From Roseomonas genomospecies 6 (GTDB lineage: Bacteria; Pseudomonadota; Alphaproteobacteria; Azospirillales; Azospirillaceae): a stretch of 64,000 nt of DNA. Location: contig NZ_QOKW01000001.1 in the NCBI RefSeq assembly GCF_008365375.1, positions 186,001 through 250,000 on the forward strand. The letters run 5' to 3'. The position numbers were made by a program, and so were the translations under genes. Positions 44,557-55,890 of the stretch are shown in pieces; positions within the stretch are counted from its first letter, which is position 1; every line of letters starts with the position of its first letter. A model generated the notes under the pieces. That model was given only the letters and a program-made list of their open reading frames with translations. It made no database searches and was not told the DNA's origin.

Positions 44557-45241
44557 GAGCGCTTCCCGGGGCTGGGCGGCTCAGGCCGGCCTCCCCTGTC
44601 ATCGGAAGCGTGGAGCGGTTCGGTGCGCCGGTTCCGCCTTCGGGATCGACTCCGTGGGCGGCGTCGATCAGGGCGGCGGCCAGATTCGCCGTGCCCGTCG
44701 CCAGAAGCTGGTAGTTGGCCGTCAGCCACAGGCTGAGCACCGACCCCACCAGGGTGGTGTAGAGCGCGATTCCCATGCCGTGGATCATCCCGCCGACCAT
44801 GCCGCCGATGGCCCCGGCGTCCGACGCCTGCGCGGGGTCCACGCCCTTCAGAGCCTCCACGAATCCGACCACCGTGCCGATCAGCCCCAGCATCACCAGG
44901 GCGTTGCCGATCTGACGGATGAAGATGATCCGCCCGAACAGGCGCAGTTCCAGCGCCCGCGTGGCGTTCGCGCTGCCGGACCGGACGATGGCCTGACGGA
45001 AGGCGTCCAGCCGCCCGCCCTGACCGCGCTCGACGTGATCCAGCTCCGACGTGACCTTTTCGATCCGCCACGCGACGGCGGCGAGGCCGGCCAGGAACAG
45101 CAGAAAGATCAGGATGCAGATCCGGCTGCTGTCGGCCTGAACGATGGTGTCCACCCAACCGTTCAGCCATGCCAGCGCGAGGCCCGCCGCCCCGAACAGA
45201 TTGATGGCGGCGAAACGGCTCCACAAAAGCCACTGGTTCAT
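44549..45241 (-). CDS. MotA/TolQ/ExbB proton channel family protein
   Basis: 230-aa inner-membrane protein. Four TM segments by eye: FAAINLFGAAGLALAWL, ICILIFLLFLAGLAAVAW, IGNALVMLGLIGTVVGFVEAL and GIALYTTLVGSVLSLWLT. The ExbB/TolQ/MotA signature region LGLIGTVVGFVEAL is intact. First gene of an overlapping three-gene operon. No tonB, tolB or flagellar gene is adjacent, so this is not classic TonB-ExbBD, Tol-Pal or Mot. May couple proton flow to an unknown periplasmic task. Confidence 0.85.
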   Translation of the reverse strand: MNQWLLWSRFAAINLFGAAGLALAWLNGWVDTIVQADSSRICILIFLLFLAGLAAVAWRIEKVTSELDHVERGQGGRLDAFRQAIVRSGSANATRALELRLFGRIIFIRQIGNALVMLGLIGTVVGFVEALKGVDPAQASDAGAIGGMVGGMIHGMGIALYTTLVGSVLSLWLTANYQLLATGTANLAAALIDAAHGVDPEGGTGAPNRSTLPMTGEAGLSRPAPGSAHV

Positions 45242-45421
45242 CGGCGCACCTTCCGGGATTTGCGCGATGACGGAGGCAAAAAGGATTCATCCGTCTGCCA
45301 ATGAACCCCGACCTGGGCCAAGAGTTCCCGCGGCCTGACGACGGGTCGAGGCGGTCATCCCGGAACTTTCGGACAGGCAATCCCCTCCTCCGGCTTCTCC
45401 CGGAAGGTGAATGGAAGCCGG

Positions 45422-45832
45422 TCAGGCCAGCCCGTGGCTCCTCAGGAAGGGGCCGTATTTCCGGTCGGTGCCCTGGATGTGCTTGATAAGCCAGTTCTTC
45501 AGGAAGTTCATGACCTCCATGCTGAGCGTGGCGGTGGCGCCGGCATGGTATTTCCGCTGCACCTCCAGCACTTGGCTGGCCAGGGCGTCGTGCTCCGCCT
45601 TGTGGGCGTCGAGGTCCGGATAGCCGAGGCGGGCGAAATGCTCCTCCTCGTTGGTGAAATGCGATTTGGTGTAGGCCACGAGACTGTCGAGGATGCCGCC
45701 CAGCGCCTCCTTGCTGCGCCCCGCCTGGACGGCGTCGAACAGGTCGTTGACCAGGGCGACCAGTTGCTTGTGCTCCTCGTCGAACTGCGCGATTCCGACG
45801 CTCAGCTTGTCGTTCCACACCATCAGCGGCAT
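45422..45832 (-). CDS. bacteriohemerythrin
   Basis: 136-aa O2-binding diiron protein. All seven ligands are visible: His in FDEEHKQ, His and Glu in KSHFTNEEEHF with a further His, His in LDAHKAEHD, and His and Asp in KHIQGTD. The start is MPLMVWNDKLSVGI at 45832; an upstream extension is unlikely. Single-domain hemerythrins carry or sense oxygen in microaerophiles. Stands alone, 180 bases upstream of the ExbB-like operon. Confidence 0.92.
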   Translation of the reverse strand: MPLMVWNDKLSVGIAQFDEEHKQLVALVNDLFDAVQAGRSKEALGGILDSLVAYTKSHFTNEEEHFARLGYPDLDAHKAEHDALASQVLEVQRKYHAGATATLSMEVMNFLKNWLIKHIQGTDRKYGPFLRSHGLA

Positions 45833-45959
45833 AGCGCCATTTCCCCTTCTGCCGGACTTCGGTTCCCCCAGCGGCGTGGGCAATAACCACGGCCGGCGCA
45901 AGGGTATCCCTTTCCTCCCAACGGTTCAACGTCCGGCAGTCCGCGGCCAAATGGCCGCG

Positions 45960-46963
<1,004 letters not shown>

Positions 46964-46964
<1 letters not shown>

Positions 46965-47962
46965 CACAGAACCTCCCCGGCGCCCACCGGAGCATCGGCG
47001 AGCGGGTAGAAGCAGCGCGCCTTGCCGGCGTCCACGTCGAACAGGGCGGGCCGCTCGATGCGGCAGCGGTCGGTGGCGAAGCGGCAGCGCGGGTTGAACA
47101 GGCAACCCTCCGGACGGTCGCCGATGCCCGGCACCACGCCGGGAATGGTCGGCAGCCGGCGCTTGCCCAGCGCCCGTTCGGGAAGCGCGTCGAGCAGCGC
47201 GCCGGTGTAGGGGTGGCGCGGCGCCTTGAACAGGGCGTCCACCGGGCGAGTCTCGGCCACCTGCCCGGCGTACATGACGACCACCCGCTGCGCCGTCTCC
47301 GCCACCACGCCCATGTCGTGGGTGATGAGGATCAGCGCCATGCCCCGCTCCTTCTGGAGGCGGACCAGCAGGTCGAGAATCTGCTTCTGGATGGTCACGT
47401 CCAGCGCCGTCGTCGGCTCGTCCGCCACCAGCAGGCGCGGGTTGCAGGCGATGGCGATGGCGATCATCACGCGCTGGTTCATGCCGCCGGAAAGCTGGTG
47501 CGGGAAGGCCGACAGGCGGCTTTCCGGGGCCGGGATGCCGACCTGCTCCAGCAGTTCGATGGCGCGGTTGCGCAGCGCCTTGCCGGACAGCCCCTCATGC
47601 ACCTTCAGCGTCTCCATGATCTGGAAGCCGACGGTGAAGCAGGGATTCAGGCTGGTCATCGGCTCCTGGAAGACCATGGCCACGTCCTTGCCGGTGATCT
47701 TCCGGCGCTGCGACGGGCTCATCGCCAGCAGGTCCTTGCCGCCGAAGGTCATGCGGTCGGCGACCACCGTGCCGTTGGAGCCGAGCAGGCCCATCACGGC
47801 GAGCGAGGTCACGGACTTGCCGGACCCGGACTCGCCGACGATGCCCACCACCTCGCCCTCGTCCACGGTGAGGTCGATCCCGTCCACCGCGCGGAAGGTG
47901 CCGGCGCGGGTGGTGAACTCGACGGACAGGTTCTTGATGTCGAGAAGAGGCATGGCAGGCAT
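46964..47962 (-). CDS. dppD: dipeptide/oligopeptide ABC transporter ATP-binding protein DppD
   Basis: 332-aa ABC ATPase. Walker [10 protein letters not shown], signature [15 protein letters not shown], Walker [16 protein letters not shown]-terminal HPY-type segment [15 protein letters not shown] with four Cys, mirrored in DppF. Start overlaps the dppC stop; MPAMPLLD at 47962 or MPLLD at 47953. The pair with DppF makes the heterodimeric ATPase of the importer. Confidence 0.95.
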
Positions 47963-48888
47963 CAGCGTTTCAGCTTGGGGTCGAGCGCGTCGCGCAGCCC
48001 GTCGCCCAGCAGGTTGAAGGCCAGCACCGTCACCAGGATGGCCACGCCGGGCCAGGTGACGACCCAGGGGGCGCGCTGGAGGAACTGGAGGGAGGAGGCC
48101 AGCATGGTGCCCCACTCCGGAGTCGGCGGCTGCGCGCCCAGGCCGAGGAAGCCCAGGGCCGCCGCGTCCAGGATCGCCGTGGAGAAGCCGAGCGTCGCCT
48201 GGACGATCAGCGGCGCCACGCAGTTGGGCAGGATCACCACCAGCATCAGCCGCAGCGGCCCGGCCCCGGCGACGCGCGACGCGATCACGTAGTCCTTGTT
48301 CGTCTCCGCCATCACGGCGGCGCGGGTCAGGCGGGCGTAGTGCGGGATCACCACGATGGACACGGCCAGCATGGCGTTCACCAGCCCCGGCCCCAGGATC
48401 GCCGCCACCACCACGGCCAGCAGAAGGCTGGGCAGCGACAGCAGGATGTCCATGAAGCGCATCACCAGCGCGTCGGTGACGCCGCCGAAGAAGCCGGCGA
48501 TCATGCCCAGCGCCAGCCCGACCGCCAGCGACAGCGTCACGACGATCAGACCGATCATCATCGACAGCCGCGCCCCGAAGATCAGGCGGGACAGCATGTC
48601 GCGCCCGATGTCGTCGGTGCCCAGAAGGAAGGCCCAGCGCCCGCCCTCCTGCCAGACCGGCGGCACCAGGATGGCGTCGCGGTACTGGATGTTGGGATCG
48701 TGCGGCGCCACCACGTCGGCGAACAACGCCACCAGGGCGATCACCAGGATCACGGCCAGCCCGGCCATGGCCCCCTTGTTCTGCCGGAAATGGTACCAGA
48801 ACTCGACCAGCGGGTGCGGCGGCTGGGAAACCGGCGGAGAAGCGGCCGGAAGGGTTTCCGGAAGGCCCGTCGTCGTAGGAGTCGTCAT
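47962..48888 (-). CDS. dppC: dipeptide ABC transporter permease DppC
   Basis: 308-aa permease of the OppC/DppC type. N-terminal tail, first TM ([21 protein letters not shown]), then the binding-protein-dependent transport domain with EAA-like loop [39 protein letters not shown]-terminus [34 protein letters not shown] as in the family. Divided from dppB by 8 bases. Confidence 0.95.
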   Translation of the reverse strand: MTTPTTTGLPETLPAASPPVSQPPHPLVEFWYHFRQNKGAMAGLAVILVIALVALFADVVAPHDPNIQYRDAILVPPVWQEGGRWAFLLGTDDIGRDMLSRLIFGARLSMMIGLIVVTLSLAVGLALGMIAGFFGGVTDALVMRFMDILLSLPSLLLAVVVAAILGPGLVNAMLAVSIVVIPHYARLTRAAVMAETNKDYVIASRVAGAGPLRLMLVVILPNCVAPLIVQATLGFSTAILDAAALGFLGLGAQPPTPEWGTMLASSLQFLQRAPWVVTWPGVAILVTVLAFNLLGDGLRDALDPKLKR

Positions 48889-48896
48889 GGCTCACC

Positions 48897-49907
48897 TCAC
48901 CGCGAATGGCGGATGCGGGGGTTCAGGACGCCGTAGAGAACGTCCACCAGCAGATTCACGGTCATCACCGTCGTCGCGATCAGCAGCACCCCGCCCTGGA
49001 GCGCCGGATAGTCGCGGCGGTTGATGCTCTCGATCAGCCACTTGCCCACGCCGGGCCAGGAGAAGATGGTTTCGGTCAGGATCGCGCCGCCCAGCAGCGT
49101 GCCCACCTGAAGCCCGATCACGGTCACCACGGGGATCAGCGCGTTGCGCAGGGCGTGCATGCCGATCACCCGTTTGCCCGCCAGACCCTTGGCCTTCGCG
49201 GTGCGGATGTAGTCCTCGCCCAGCACCTCCAGCATGGCGGAGCGCGTCATGCGCGCCACGACGGCCAGCGGAACGGTGCCCAGGACGATCATCGGCAGAA
49301 CGAGGTGGTGCAGCGCCGACCAGAAGGCCCCGTATTCGCCGGCCATCAGCGTGTCGATCAGCATGAAGCCGGTCACCGGCTCCACGTAATAGAGCAGGTC
49401 CAGCCGTCCGGACACCGGCGTCCAGCCGAGCCCGACCGAGAAGAACAGGATCAGAAGCAGGCCCCACCAGAAGATCGGCATCGAATAGCCGGTCAGGCTG
49501 ATGCCCATCACGCCGTGGTCGAAGATCGAGCCGCGCCGGACCGCCGCGATGATGCCCGCGGGCAGGCCGACCACCGTCGCGAACAGCATGGCGAGCGCGG
49601 CCAGTTCCAGCGTCGCCGGGAACAGCGTCAGGAATTCGCTGAGGACCGAGTTGCGCGTCACCAGCGACGTGCCGAGGTCGCCCTGGAGGACCCCGCCGAT
49701 GTAGTCGAAGAACTGCTGCCACAGGGGCTGGTCCAGCCCCAGCTCGCGCCGCAGTTCGAGAAGCCGTTCGGGGGGGATGCCGCGCTCGCCCACGCGGACC
49801 TCGATGGGGTCGCCGGGGACAAGGCGGATCAGAAGAAAGGTCAGGAAGGTGACGCCGAGAAAGGTCGGAATCACCAGGCTCACCCGCGTCAGGATGAAGC
49901 GTAGCAT
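48897..49907 (-). CDS. dppB: dipeptide ABC transporter permease DppB
   Basis: 336-aa permease of the OppB/DppB type. First helix [35 protein letters not shown]-like loop [46 protein letters not shown], end [44 protein letters not shown]. Start at the MLRF ATG (49907); the 13 residues before it are not conserved in type. The region between dppA and dppB has two stem-loops. Confidence 0.95.
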   Translation of the reverse strand: MLRFILTRVSLVIPTFLGVTFLTFLLIRLVPGDPIEVRVGERGIPPERLLELRRELGLDQPLWQQFFDYIGGVLQGDLGTSLVTRNSVLSEFLTLFPATLELAALAMLFATVVGLPAGIIAAVRRGSIFDHGVMGISLTGYSMPIFWWGLLLILFFSVGLGWTPVSGRLDLLYYVEPVTGFMLIDTLMAGEYGAFWSALHHLVLPMIVLGTVPLAVVARMTRSAMLEVLGEDYIRTAKAKGLAGKRVIGMHALRNALIPVVTVIGLQVGTLLGGAILTETIFSWPGVGKWLIESINRRDYPALQGGVLLIATTVMTVNLLVDVLYGVLNPRIRHSR

Positions 49908-49938
49908 CGGATCGTCACCGGGGCTCGAAACGAAAGCA

Positions 49939-49954
49939 GGGGGCATGCGCCCCC
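49939..49954. other. stem-loop in the dppA-dppB intercistron
   Basis: GGGGGC, ATGC, GCCCCC: six-bp stem with four-base loop, close to the dppB start. Typical position for a hairpin that protects the dppA part of the mRNA. Confidence 0.55.
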
Positions 49955-49980
49955 CTTTTCCTCTGCGTCCGCAAAGGGAA

Positions 49981-50002
49981 GCCGGGGGTTTAATGCCCCG
50001 GC
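49981..50002. other. second stem-loop in the dppA-dppB intercistron
   Basis: GCCGGGG pairs with CCCCGGC over eight bases, 34 bases past the dppA stop. No run of U follows on the minus strand, so partial attenuation or mRNA stability is more likely than full termination. Confidence 0.55.
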
Positions 50003-50035
50003 CACCACTTTGTAAAGCCGTTTACTACGCCGATA

Positions 50036-51637
50036 TTATTGTTTCAAATCGACGCCGTAGAAACGATGGATGCCGAACGGGTCCATCTTGTAATCGACCA
50101 CATTCTTGCTCAGCGCCATGTGCACGACCGAGTGCGCGACGGTCAGCCACGGGGCCTCTTCCTTGAAGATGACCTGCGCCTGCTCGTACAACTTGGTGCG
50201 GGCGGCGGTGTCGGTGGTGCGCTTGGCCTGGAGGACGAGGTCGTCGAACTCCTTGTAGCACCACTTGGCGATGTTCGACCCGCCCGGACGCGCGGCCTCG
50301 CAGCCCAGCAGGACGTGCAGGAAGTTGTCCGGGTCGCCGTTGTCGCCCGTCCAGCCCAGCATGCCCATCTGGTGCTCGCCGGCCTGGAGGCGCTTGCGGT
50401 ACTCGCCCCACTCGTACTGCACGACCTTGGCCTTGATGCCGACCTTGGCGAGGTCCGCCTGCATCATCTCGGCCATGCGCTTGGCGTTGGGGTTGTAGGG
50501 GCGCTGCACCGGCATGGCCCACAGGTCGGTCTCGAAGCCGTTCGGGAAGCCGGCCTCGGCCAGCAGCTTCTTCGCGCGCTCCGGATCGTAGGGGTAGTCC
50601 TCGATCTCCTTGTTGTACGACCACATGGTCGGCGGGATCGGGTTCTTCGCCGGCACGCCGGCGCCCTGGTACACCGCATCGACCACGGCCTTCTTGTCGA
50701 TGGCCATGTTCAGCGCGCGGCGGACGCGCACGTCGTCGAAGGGCTTCTTGGTGACGTTGAAGGCCAGATAGCCGACGTTCAGGCCCTCCTGCTCCATCAG
50801 CGTGATGGAAGTGTCCTTCTTCATCGCCTCCAGATCGGCCGGGTTCGGGTACGGCACGACGTGGCACTCGCCCGCCTTCAGCTTGGCGTAGCGGACCGCG
50901 GCGTCGGGGGTGATGGCGAAGACGAGGTTGTCGAGCGGCGCCTTGCCGCCCCAATACTGGTCGAACGCCTTGTAGCGGATGACCGCGTCCTTCTGATAGG
51001 CGACGAACTGGAACGGGCCGGTGCCGATCGGGGCCTGATCGATCTTGTCGATCTGGTTCTTCTTCTGAAGAGCGTCGGCATACTCGGCGGACTGGATGGC
51101 CGCGAAGGGCATCGCGAGGTTGGCGATGAAGGGCGCCTCGACCTTGTTCAGCGTGAACTTGACCGTGTGGTCGTCGACCTTCTCGATCGACTTCAGCAGG
51201 TCCGGCATCGCCATGTCGTTGAAGTAGTCGTAGGCGCCGCCGGACACCTTGTGGAAGGGATGATCCTTCTTCCACTGACGGTTGAACGACCACAGAACGT
51301 CGTCCGCGTTGGCGTCGCGGGTCGGCTTGAAGTCGTTGTTGCTGTGCCACTTCGCGCCCTTGCGGAGGTGGAACGTGTAGGTCAGCCCGTCTTCCGACAC
51401 CTCCCACTTCTCGGCGAGGCCGGGGACGACCTTGGTGCCGCCGCGCTCGAACTGCACGAGATTGTTGTACACGGGCAGCGAGACGTCGAAGCTCGTTCCG
51501 GTCGTGTTGACCATCGGGTTGAAGTTTTCGGGGCTGCCCTCGGAGCAATAGACGAGGGTCTTGGCGGCCTGGGCCGGCGCAGCAAGCGCCAAGGTGGCGG
51601 CAACGCCAAGCCCGGCACCCAGCAGGATGCGCTTCAT
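50036..51637 (-). CDS. dppA: dipeptide ABC transporter substrate-binding protein DppA
   Basis: 533-aa periplasmic SBP (family 5). Signal peptide MKRILLGAGLGVAATLALAAPAQA, mature start AKTLVYCSEGSPENFNP. Conserved GLAEKWEVSEDGLTYTFHLRKGAKWH and PIGTGPFQFVAYQ, and C-terminal NVVDYKMDPFGIHRF. Matches DppA closely. Separated from dppB by 128 bases with two hairpins, which fits the higher dose of binding protein. Promoter region upstream (51638-51776) has a perfect TTGACA on the minus strand. Confidence 0.95.
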   Translation of the reverse strand: MKRILLGAGLGVAATLALAAPAQAAKTLVYCSEGSPENFNPMVNTTGTSFDVSLPVYNNLVQFERGGTKVVPGLAEKWEVSEDGLTYTFHLRKGAKWHSNNDFKPTRDANADDVLWSFNRQWKKDHPFHKVSGGAYDYFNDMAMPDLLKSIEKVDDHTVKFTLNKVEAPFIANLAMPFAAIQSAEYADALQKKNQIDKIDQAPIGTGPFQFVAYQKDAVIRYKAFDQYWGGKAPLDNLVFAITPDAAVRYAKLKAGECHVVPYPNPADLEAMKKDTSITLMEQEGLNVGYLAFNVTKKPFDDVRVRRALNMAIDKKAVVDAVYQGAGVPAKNPIPPTMWSYNKEIEDYPYDPERAKKLLAEAGFPNGFETDLWAMPVQRPYNPNAKRMAEMMQADLAKVGIKAKVVQYEWGEYRKRLQAGEHQMGMLGWTGDNGDPDNFLHVLLGCEAARPGGSNIAKWCYKEFDDLVLQAKRTTDTAARTKLYEQAQVIFKEEAPWLTVAHSVVHMALSKNVVDYKMDPFGIHRFYGVDLKQ

Positions 51638-51707
51638 TCCTAACAACCTCCCGTGTTCGGTCGAAAGGGCCGCCGGTTCTCTCCGGTCGGCCTGTGATGT
51701 GCCGTTC

Positions 51708-51736
51708 ATTTGGCTCGTGGCCGAATCGTCTGTCAA
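51708..51736 (-). promoter_or_regulatory. candidate promoter of dppA
   Basis: Read on the minus strand: TTGACA (51731-51736), 17-base spacer, then CCAAAT, a weak -10. About 70 bases before the dppA ATG. Confidence 0.35.
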
Positions 51737-51776
51737 CACGCAACCGGATGGCATCACGCAAGGTCTATGGCAAGCG

Positions 51777-52247
51777 TCAGCCCAGCCGGAACTTCAGGCG
51801 CGGCCCGATCTCCGTGAAGCCCTCGCGCTTATAGAAACGCAAGGAATCCGGCCATTCCGTGGCAGACGGCGCGCCGACCTCCACCCGCGTCCAGCCGTGG
51901 CGGCGGCCATGGTCCAGAACGGCCCGGATCAGCGCCCGCCCCACCCCGGCGGAGCGCGACTCCGGCGTCACGTACAGTTCCCGGATGGTCCCGAACCGGC
52001 CGAGGGCGGAGATGCAGGCCCCCTCCGACAAGGTCGCCACGCCGGCCGCGCGGCCCGCCCGATCCTCGGCCAGGAAGACGGTGCAGGACACGCCGTCGCC
52101 GCTCAGCAGCGACTCCGCGACGGCCAGCATGACGGCCCGCGGCGTGTCGTTCTGCCCGGCGGAGAGTTCGGACAGCAGCGCCGCCACGAGCGTGGCGACC
52201 GTCCCCGCGTCGGCGAGTCCGGCCCTGCGCACACGAACGTCGGTCAT
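51777..52247 (-). CDS. GNAT family N-acetyltransferase
   Basis: 156-aa acetyltransferase. GNAT core: LFVAEDR-like FLAEDRAGRAAGVATLS, then motif A TIRELYVTPESRSAGVGRALIRAVLDHGRRHG with the Q/R-x-x-G-x-G/A acetyl-CoA loop, and SLRFYKREGFTEIGPRLKFRL. Substrate unknown. Separated from dppA by about 140 bases. It begins at the ATG of 52247. Confidence 0.88.
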   Translation of the reverse strand: MTDVRVRRAGLADAGTVATLVAALLSELSAGQNDTPRAVMLAVAESLLSGDGVSCTVFLAEDRAGRAAGVATLSEGACISALGRFGTIRELYVTPESRSAGVGRALIRAVLDHGRRHGWTRVEVGAPSATEWPDSLRFYKREGFTEIGPRLKFRLG

Positions 52248-52278
52248 GACCGGTCCTCCCCATTACCCCATCTTATGG

Positions 52279-53043
52279 TCAACAAGCCTCCGCCTCGATG
52301 GTCAGGCTGTCCAGGAGAAAGCTGCCGTCCTCCTCAATGGCGAAGTGGCGGCGCACCTCGTCGGAAGCCAGATCCTGCAAAGCACGGATGGCCTGGGAGC
52401 GCAGGTCGGGGGTGGAGGTGCGGGCGGTCCAGACGGCGAAGTCCATGCGCAGGCGGCGCGGCGTCAGGCCGGTCACGGCGAAGCCGGAGCGGGACAGGGC
52501 GGCCAGCCACTCCGCCGCGCTGTAATCGCGGACGTGCGAGGTGTCGCGCAGCAATTCCACCGCCTGGAGATGGGTGTCGAGCAGCGGATGCCCCGGCGCC
52601 ACGATGTCCACGAACACCGCCCGCCCGCCGGGGGCCAGCACCCGCCGCGCCTCGCGCAGGCCGGCCTCGGCGTTCAGCCAGTGATGCGCGCTGAAGCGGC
52701 TCAGCACCACGTCGAAATGACCGTCCGCGAAGGGCAGCCGCTCGGCGGGGGTCTGGGTGGTGACGATGTTGGTCAGGCCGCGCTCCGCTGCGTTGCGGGC
52801 CACCGCCTCCAGCATCTGGGCGGTGACGTCCACGGCGACCACCTCGGCGGCGTGAGGGGCGGCGCGGTAGGCGACATGACCGCCGCCGCAGCCGAGATCC
52901 AGCACGCGGGCAGCGTTCTTCCCACGCAGCGTGTCCTCGATCTGGTCCAAATCGGCGCCGGAGGCGTGGACCGCGCTGGTCACATAGGCGTCGGCACGCT
53001 GGCCGTACTGTTCGGCGACGACGCCGTGGTGGCTGTTGGTCAT
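52279..53043 (-). CDS. class I SAM-dependent methyltransferase
   Basis: 254-aa methyltransferase of the UbiE/Methyltransf_11 type. SAM loop [19 protein letters not shown], acidic loop VVAVDVTAQML, motif FDVVLSRFSAHHW, and ARRVLAPGGRAVFVDIVAPGHPL. C-terminal beta-strand region has MDFAVWTARTSTPD. The substrate is unknown. ATG 53043 chosen. The GNAT gene lies 31 bases downstream on the same strand. Confidence 0.88.
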   Translation of the reverse strand: MTNSHHGVVAEQYGQRADAYVTSAVHASGADLDQIEDTLRGKNAARVLDLGCGGGHVAYRAAPHAAEVVAVDVTAQMLEAVARNAAERGLTNIVTTQTPAERLPFADGHFDVVLSRFSAHHWLNAEAGLREARRVLAPGGRAVFVDIVAPGHPLLDTHLQAVELLRDTSHVRDYSAAEWLAALSRSGFAVTGLTPRRLRMDFAVWTARTSTPDLRSQAIRALQDLASDEVRRHFAIEEDGSFLLDSLTIEAEAC

Positions 53044-53227
53044 GGCGATGGCTCTCCTTCTGCCCCGCATTATGGCACGGGGCGCCCGCCGCTCACCCAT
53101 CCCCAGGGTGGGACGCTGATCTACGAACAAGTGACGTTGTGCCCCGCCGGACGATCCGACTACAAGCTGAAGACGCTGCTGGGGCCGCAGGCTCCGTAAG
53201 ACGCCCACCGACACGCCCGGACGCCCC

Positions 53228-54169
53228 ATGGACAACCAGCCGCGCAACGCCGCCCTGATGGCCTACGGCCTTTACCTTCTCTCCTCGGCCTTCTTCGCGT
53301 CCAACGTGGTGATCGGGCGGGCCGCGGCCTCCATCGTGCCGCCGGTCGGGCTGGCCTTCTGGCGCTGGGTGCTGGCCTTCCTCATCATCCTGCCGCTGGC
53401 CCTGCCCGGTCTGATCCAGCACCGCCACGTTCTGCGCGCGTCCTGGAAGCGCTTCCTTCTGCTGGGCGCGCTGGCGCAGGGAATCTGCGGCGCCGTCGTC
53501 TACATGGGACTGGAGCGCACCAGCGCGACCAACGCCGCGCTGATCTACGCCACCAGCCCGGTCATCATCCTGATGATCGCCGCCCTGTGGCTGCGCGAGA
53601 AGGTCACGCCGCGGCAGGCTGTGGGAATCGCCGTCGCGATGGCTGGCGTGCTGGTGATCCTGACCCGCGGCGACGCGCAGGCGCTGCTGCATCTGTCCTT
53701 CAACGCGGGCGATCTTCTGATCCTGGTGGGGTCGGCGGCCTGGGCGGTCTACACGGTGCTGCTGCGCCAGACGCGCAGTTCGCTGCCGGTGGTGACCATG
53801 TTCGCGGCGAACGCCTTGGCCGGGGCCATCGTCCTGGCTCCCTTCTACGCGTGGGAGACGCTGGCCCTGCGCCCCGTCCCGCTGAGCGGAGAGGCCGCCA
53901 TCCGCATCGCCGGGGTGGCGCTGTTCGCCTCCGTCCTGGCCTTTCTAACCTACCAGAAGACGATCAACCTGATGGGTCCGGCGCGGGCCGGCACCTCGCT
54001 CTATGTCATGCCGCTGTGGGCGGCGGTGGCGGCCTGGGCGCTGCTGGGCGAGCGGTTGCAGATGTTCCACCTGCTGGGCGTGCTGCTGGTGCTGCCGGGG
54101 GTGGCGCTGGCGACCCTGCCGCCGCGCGCCGCCCCCGCCAAGCCGGTCAGCCGATCATCGGAAGCCTGA
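53228..54169 (+). CDS. DMT (EamA) family transporter
   Basis: 313-aa membrane protein with two EamA repeats and about ten TM helices. [38 protein letters not shown] opens repeat one; [23 protein letters not shown] starts repeat two, ending [15 protein letters not shown]. Likely metabolite exporter. Its 3' end overlaps the convergent hutU by 23 bases. Confidence 0.9.
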   Translation: MDNQPRNAALMAYGLYLLSSAFFASNVVIGRAAASIVPPVGLAFWRWVLAFLIILPLALPGLIQHRHVLRASWKRFLLLGALAQGICGAVVYMGLERTSATNAALIYATSPVIILMIAALWLREKVTPRQAVGIAVAMAGVLVILTRGDAQALLHLSFNAGDLLILVGSAAWAVYTVLLRQTRSSLPVVTMFAANALAGAIVLAPFYAWETLALRPVPLSGEAAIRIAGVALFASVLAFLTYQKTINLMGPARAGTSLYVMPLWAAVAAWALLGERLQMFHLLGVLLVLPGVALATLPPRAAPAKPVSRSSEA

Positions 54170-55847
54170 GCCCCTGCTCCTTCGCGCAGTCCTTGGCGAT
54201 GTCGTAGCCGGCGTCGGCGTGGCGCATCACGCCGGTGCCCGGGTCATTGGTCAGCACCCGCTCCAGCCGCTTCGCCGCGGCGTCCGTCCCGTCGGCGACG
54301 ATGACCATGCCGGCGTGCTGGCTGAAGCCCATGCCGACGCCGCCGCCATGGTGCAGCGACACCCAGGTCGCCCCCGATGCGCAGTTCAGCAGCGCGTTCA
54401 GCAGCGGCCAGTCGGATACCGCGTCCGACCCGTCGATCATCCCCTCCGTCTCGCGGTTCGGGCTGGCGACGGAGCCGCTGTCCAGATGGTCACGCCCGAT
54501 GACGATGGGGGCCTTCAGTTCGCCCTTCGCCACCATCTCGTTGAAGGCGAGGCCGAGCCGCGCCCGGTCGCCCAGCCCCACCCAGCAGATGCGCGCCGGC
54601 AGTCCCTGGAAGCGGATGCGCTCCCGCGCCATGTCCAGCCAATTGTGCAGGTGCGGGTTGTCGGGGATCAGCTCCTTCACCTTGACGTCGGTGCGGAAGA
54701 TGTCCTCCGGATCGCCGGACAGGGCGGCCCAGCGGAAGGGGCCGATGCCACGGCAGAACAGCGGGCGGATGTAGGCCGGAACGAAGCCGGGGAAGGCGAA
54801 GGCGTCCGCCACCCCCTCGTCCTTGGCGACCTGCCGGATGTTGTTGCCGTAATCCAGCGTCGGCACGCCCATGGCGTGGAAGTCCAGCATGGCGCGGACG
54901 TGCGTCGCCATCGACGCCTTGGCCGCCGCGACCACCGCCGCCGGGTCGGTGCGGCGCTTCGTCTCCGCCTCCTCCATCGTCCAGCCGGCGGGGAGATAGC
55001 CGTTCAGCGGGTCGTGGGCGCTGGTCTGGTCGGTGACCGCGTCGGGGCGGAAGCGCGGGTCGGCCTTGGCGCGGCGCACCAGTTCCGGGAACACCTCCGC
55101 CGCGTTGCCGAGCAGGCCGACCGACACCGCCTTGCCGGCGGCCTTGGCCTCCCAGAGGATCGCCATGGCCTCGTCCAGGCTGGTGGCGGAGCGGTCGAGA
55201 TACTTGGTCTCAAGCCGCCGTTCGATGCTGCGGGCGGAGCATTCCACGGCCAGCATGGACGCCCCGGCCATGGTGGCGGCCAGGGGCTGCGCACCGCCCA
55301 TGCCGCCCAACCCGCCGGTCAGAATCCAACGCCCCTTGAGGTCTCCGCCGTAATGCCGCCGCCCGACCTCGACGAAGGTCTCGTAGGTGCCCTGCACGAT
55401 GCCCTGGCTGCCGATGTAGATCCAGGACCCGGCGGTCATCTGGCCGTACATCATGAGGCCCTTGGCATCCAACTCCCAGAAATGGTCCCAGGTCGCCCAG
55501 TGCGGCACGAGGTTGGAGTTGGCGATCAGCACGCGCGGCGCGTCGGCGTGGGTGCGGAAGACGCCGACCGGCTTTCCCGACTGGACCAGCAGCGTTTCGT
55601 CCTCGTTCAGGGTCTTCAGCGTCGCCACGATGGCGTCGAAGCAGTCCCAATTCCGCGCCGCCCGCCCGATGCCGCCATACACCACAAGCTCGTCCGGATT
55701 CTCCGCGACGTCGGGGTCGAGGTTGTTCATCAGCATGCGCAGCGGCGCCTCGGTCAGCCACGATTTGGCGGACAGCTCCGTGCCGTGCGGCGCCCGGATG
55801 ACTCGGCGGTTGGCCGGCTGCCCGACCGGCGCGTTGGTGTCGGTCAT
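54147..55847 (-). CDS. hutU: urocanate hydratase
   Basis: 566-aa urocanase of the histidine degradation pathway; converts urocanate to 4-imidazolone-5-propionate using tightly bound NAD+. NAD/substrate motifs: [55 protein letters not shown], and [31 protein letters not shown]. Length is typical. Upstream on the same strand are vapC, vapB and hutI, with 43 bases between hutU and vapC. hutH and hutG are not in the window. Confidence 0.97.
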   Translation of the reverse strand: MTDTNAPVGQPANRRVIRAPHGTELSAKSWLTEAPLRMLMNNLDPDVAENPDELVVYGGIGRAARNWDCFDAIVATLKTLNEDETLLVQSGKPVGVFRTHADAPRVLIANSNLVPHWATWDHFWELDAKGLMMYGQMTAGSWIYIGSQGIVQGTYETFVEVGRRHYGGDLKGRWILTGGLGGMGGAQPLAATMAGASMLAVECSARSIERRLETKYLDRSATSLDEAMAILWEAKAAGKAVSVGLLGNAAEVFPELVRRAKADPRFRPDAVTDQTSAHDPLNGYLPAGWTMEEAETKRRTDPAAVVAAAKASMATHVRAMLDFHAMGVPTLDYGNNIRQVAKDEGVADAFAFPGFVPAYIRPLFCRGIGPFRWAALSGDPEDIFRTDVKVKELIPDNPHLHNWLDMARERIRFQGLPARICWVGLGDRARLGLAFNEMVAKGELKAPIVIGRDHLDSGSVASPNRETEGMIDGSDAVSDWPLLNALLNCASGATWVSLHHGGGVGMGFSQHAGMVIVADGTDAAAKRLERVLTNDPGTGVMRHADAGYDIAKDCAKEQGLRLPMIG

Positions 55848-55890
55848 GTGACTCGTCCCTCTCGTATTTTGCTTGGTGGGCTTGTTGTTT

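Noticed and set aside
53131..53199. Short in-frame tail reading VTLCPAGRSDYKLKTLLGPQAP before the DMT gene
   Set aside because: The peptide looks protein-like, but there is no SD or ATG in frame. It may be the remnant of a lost gene or chance.
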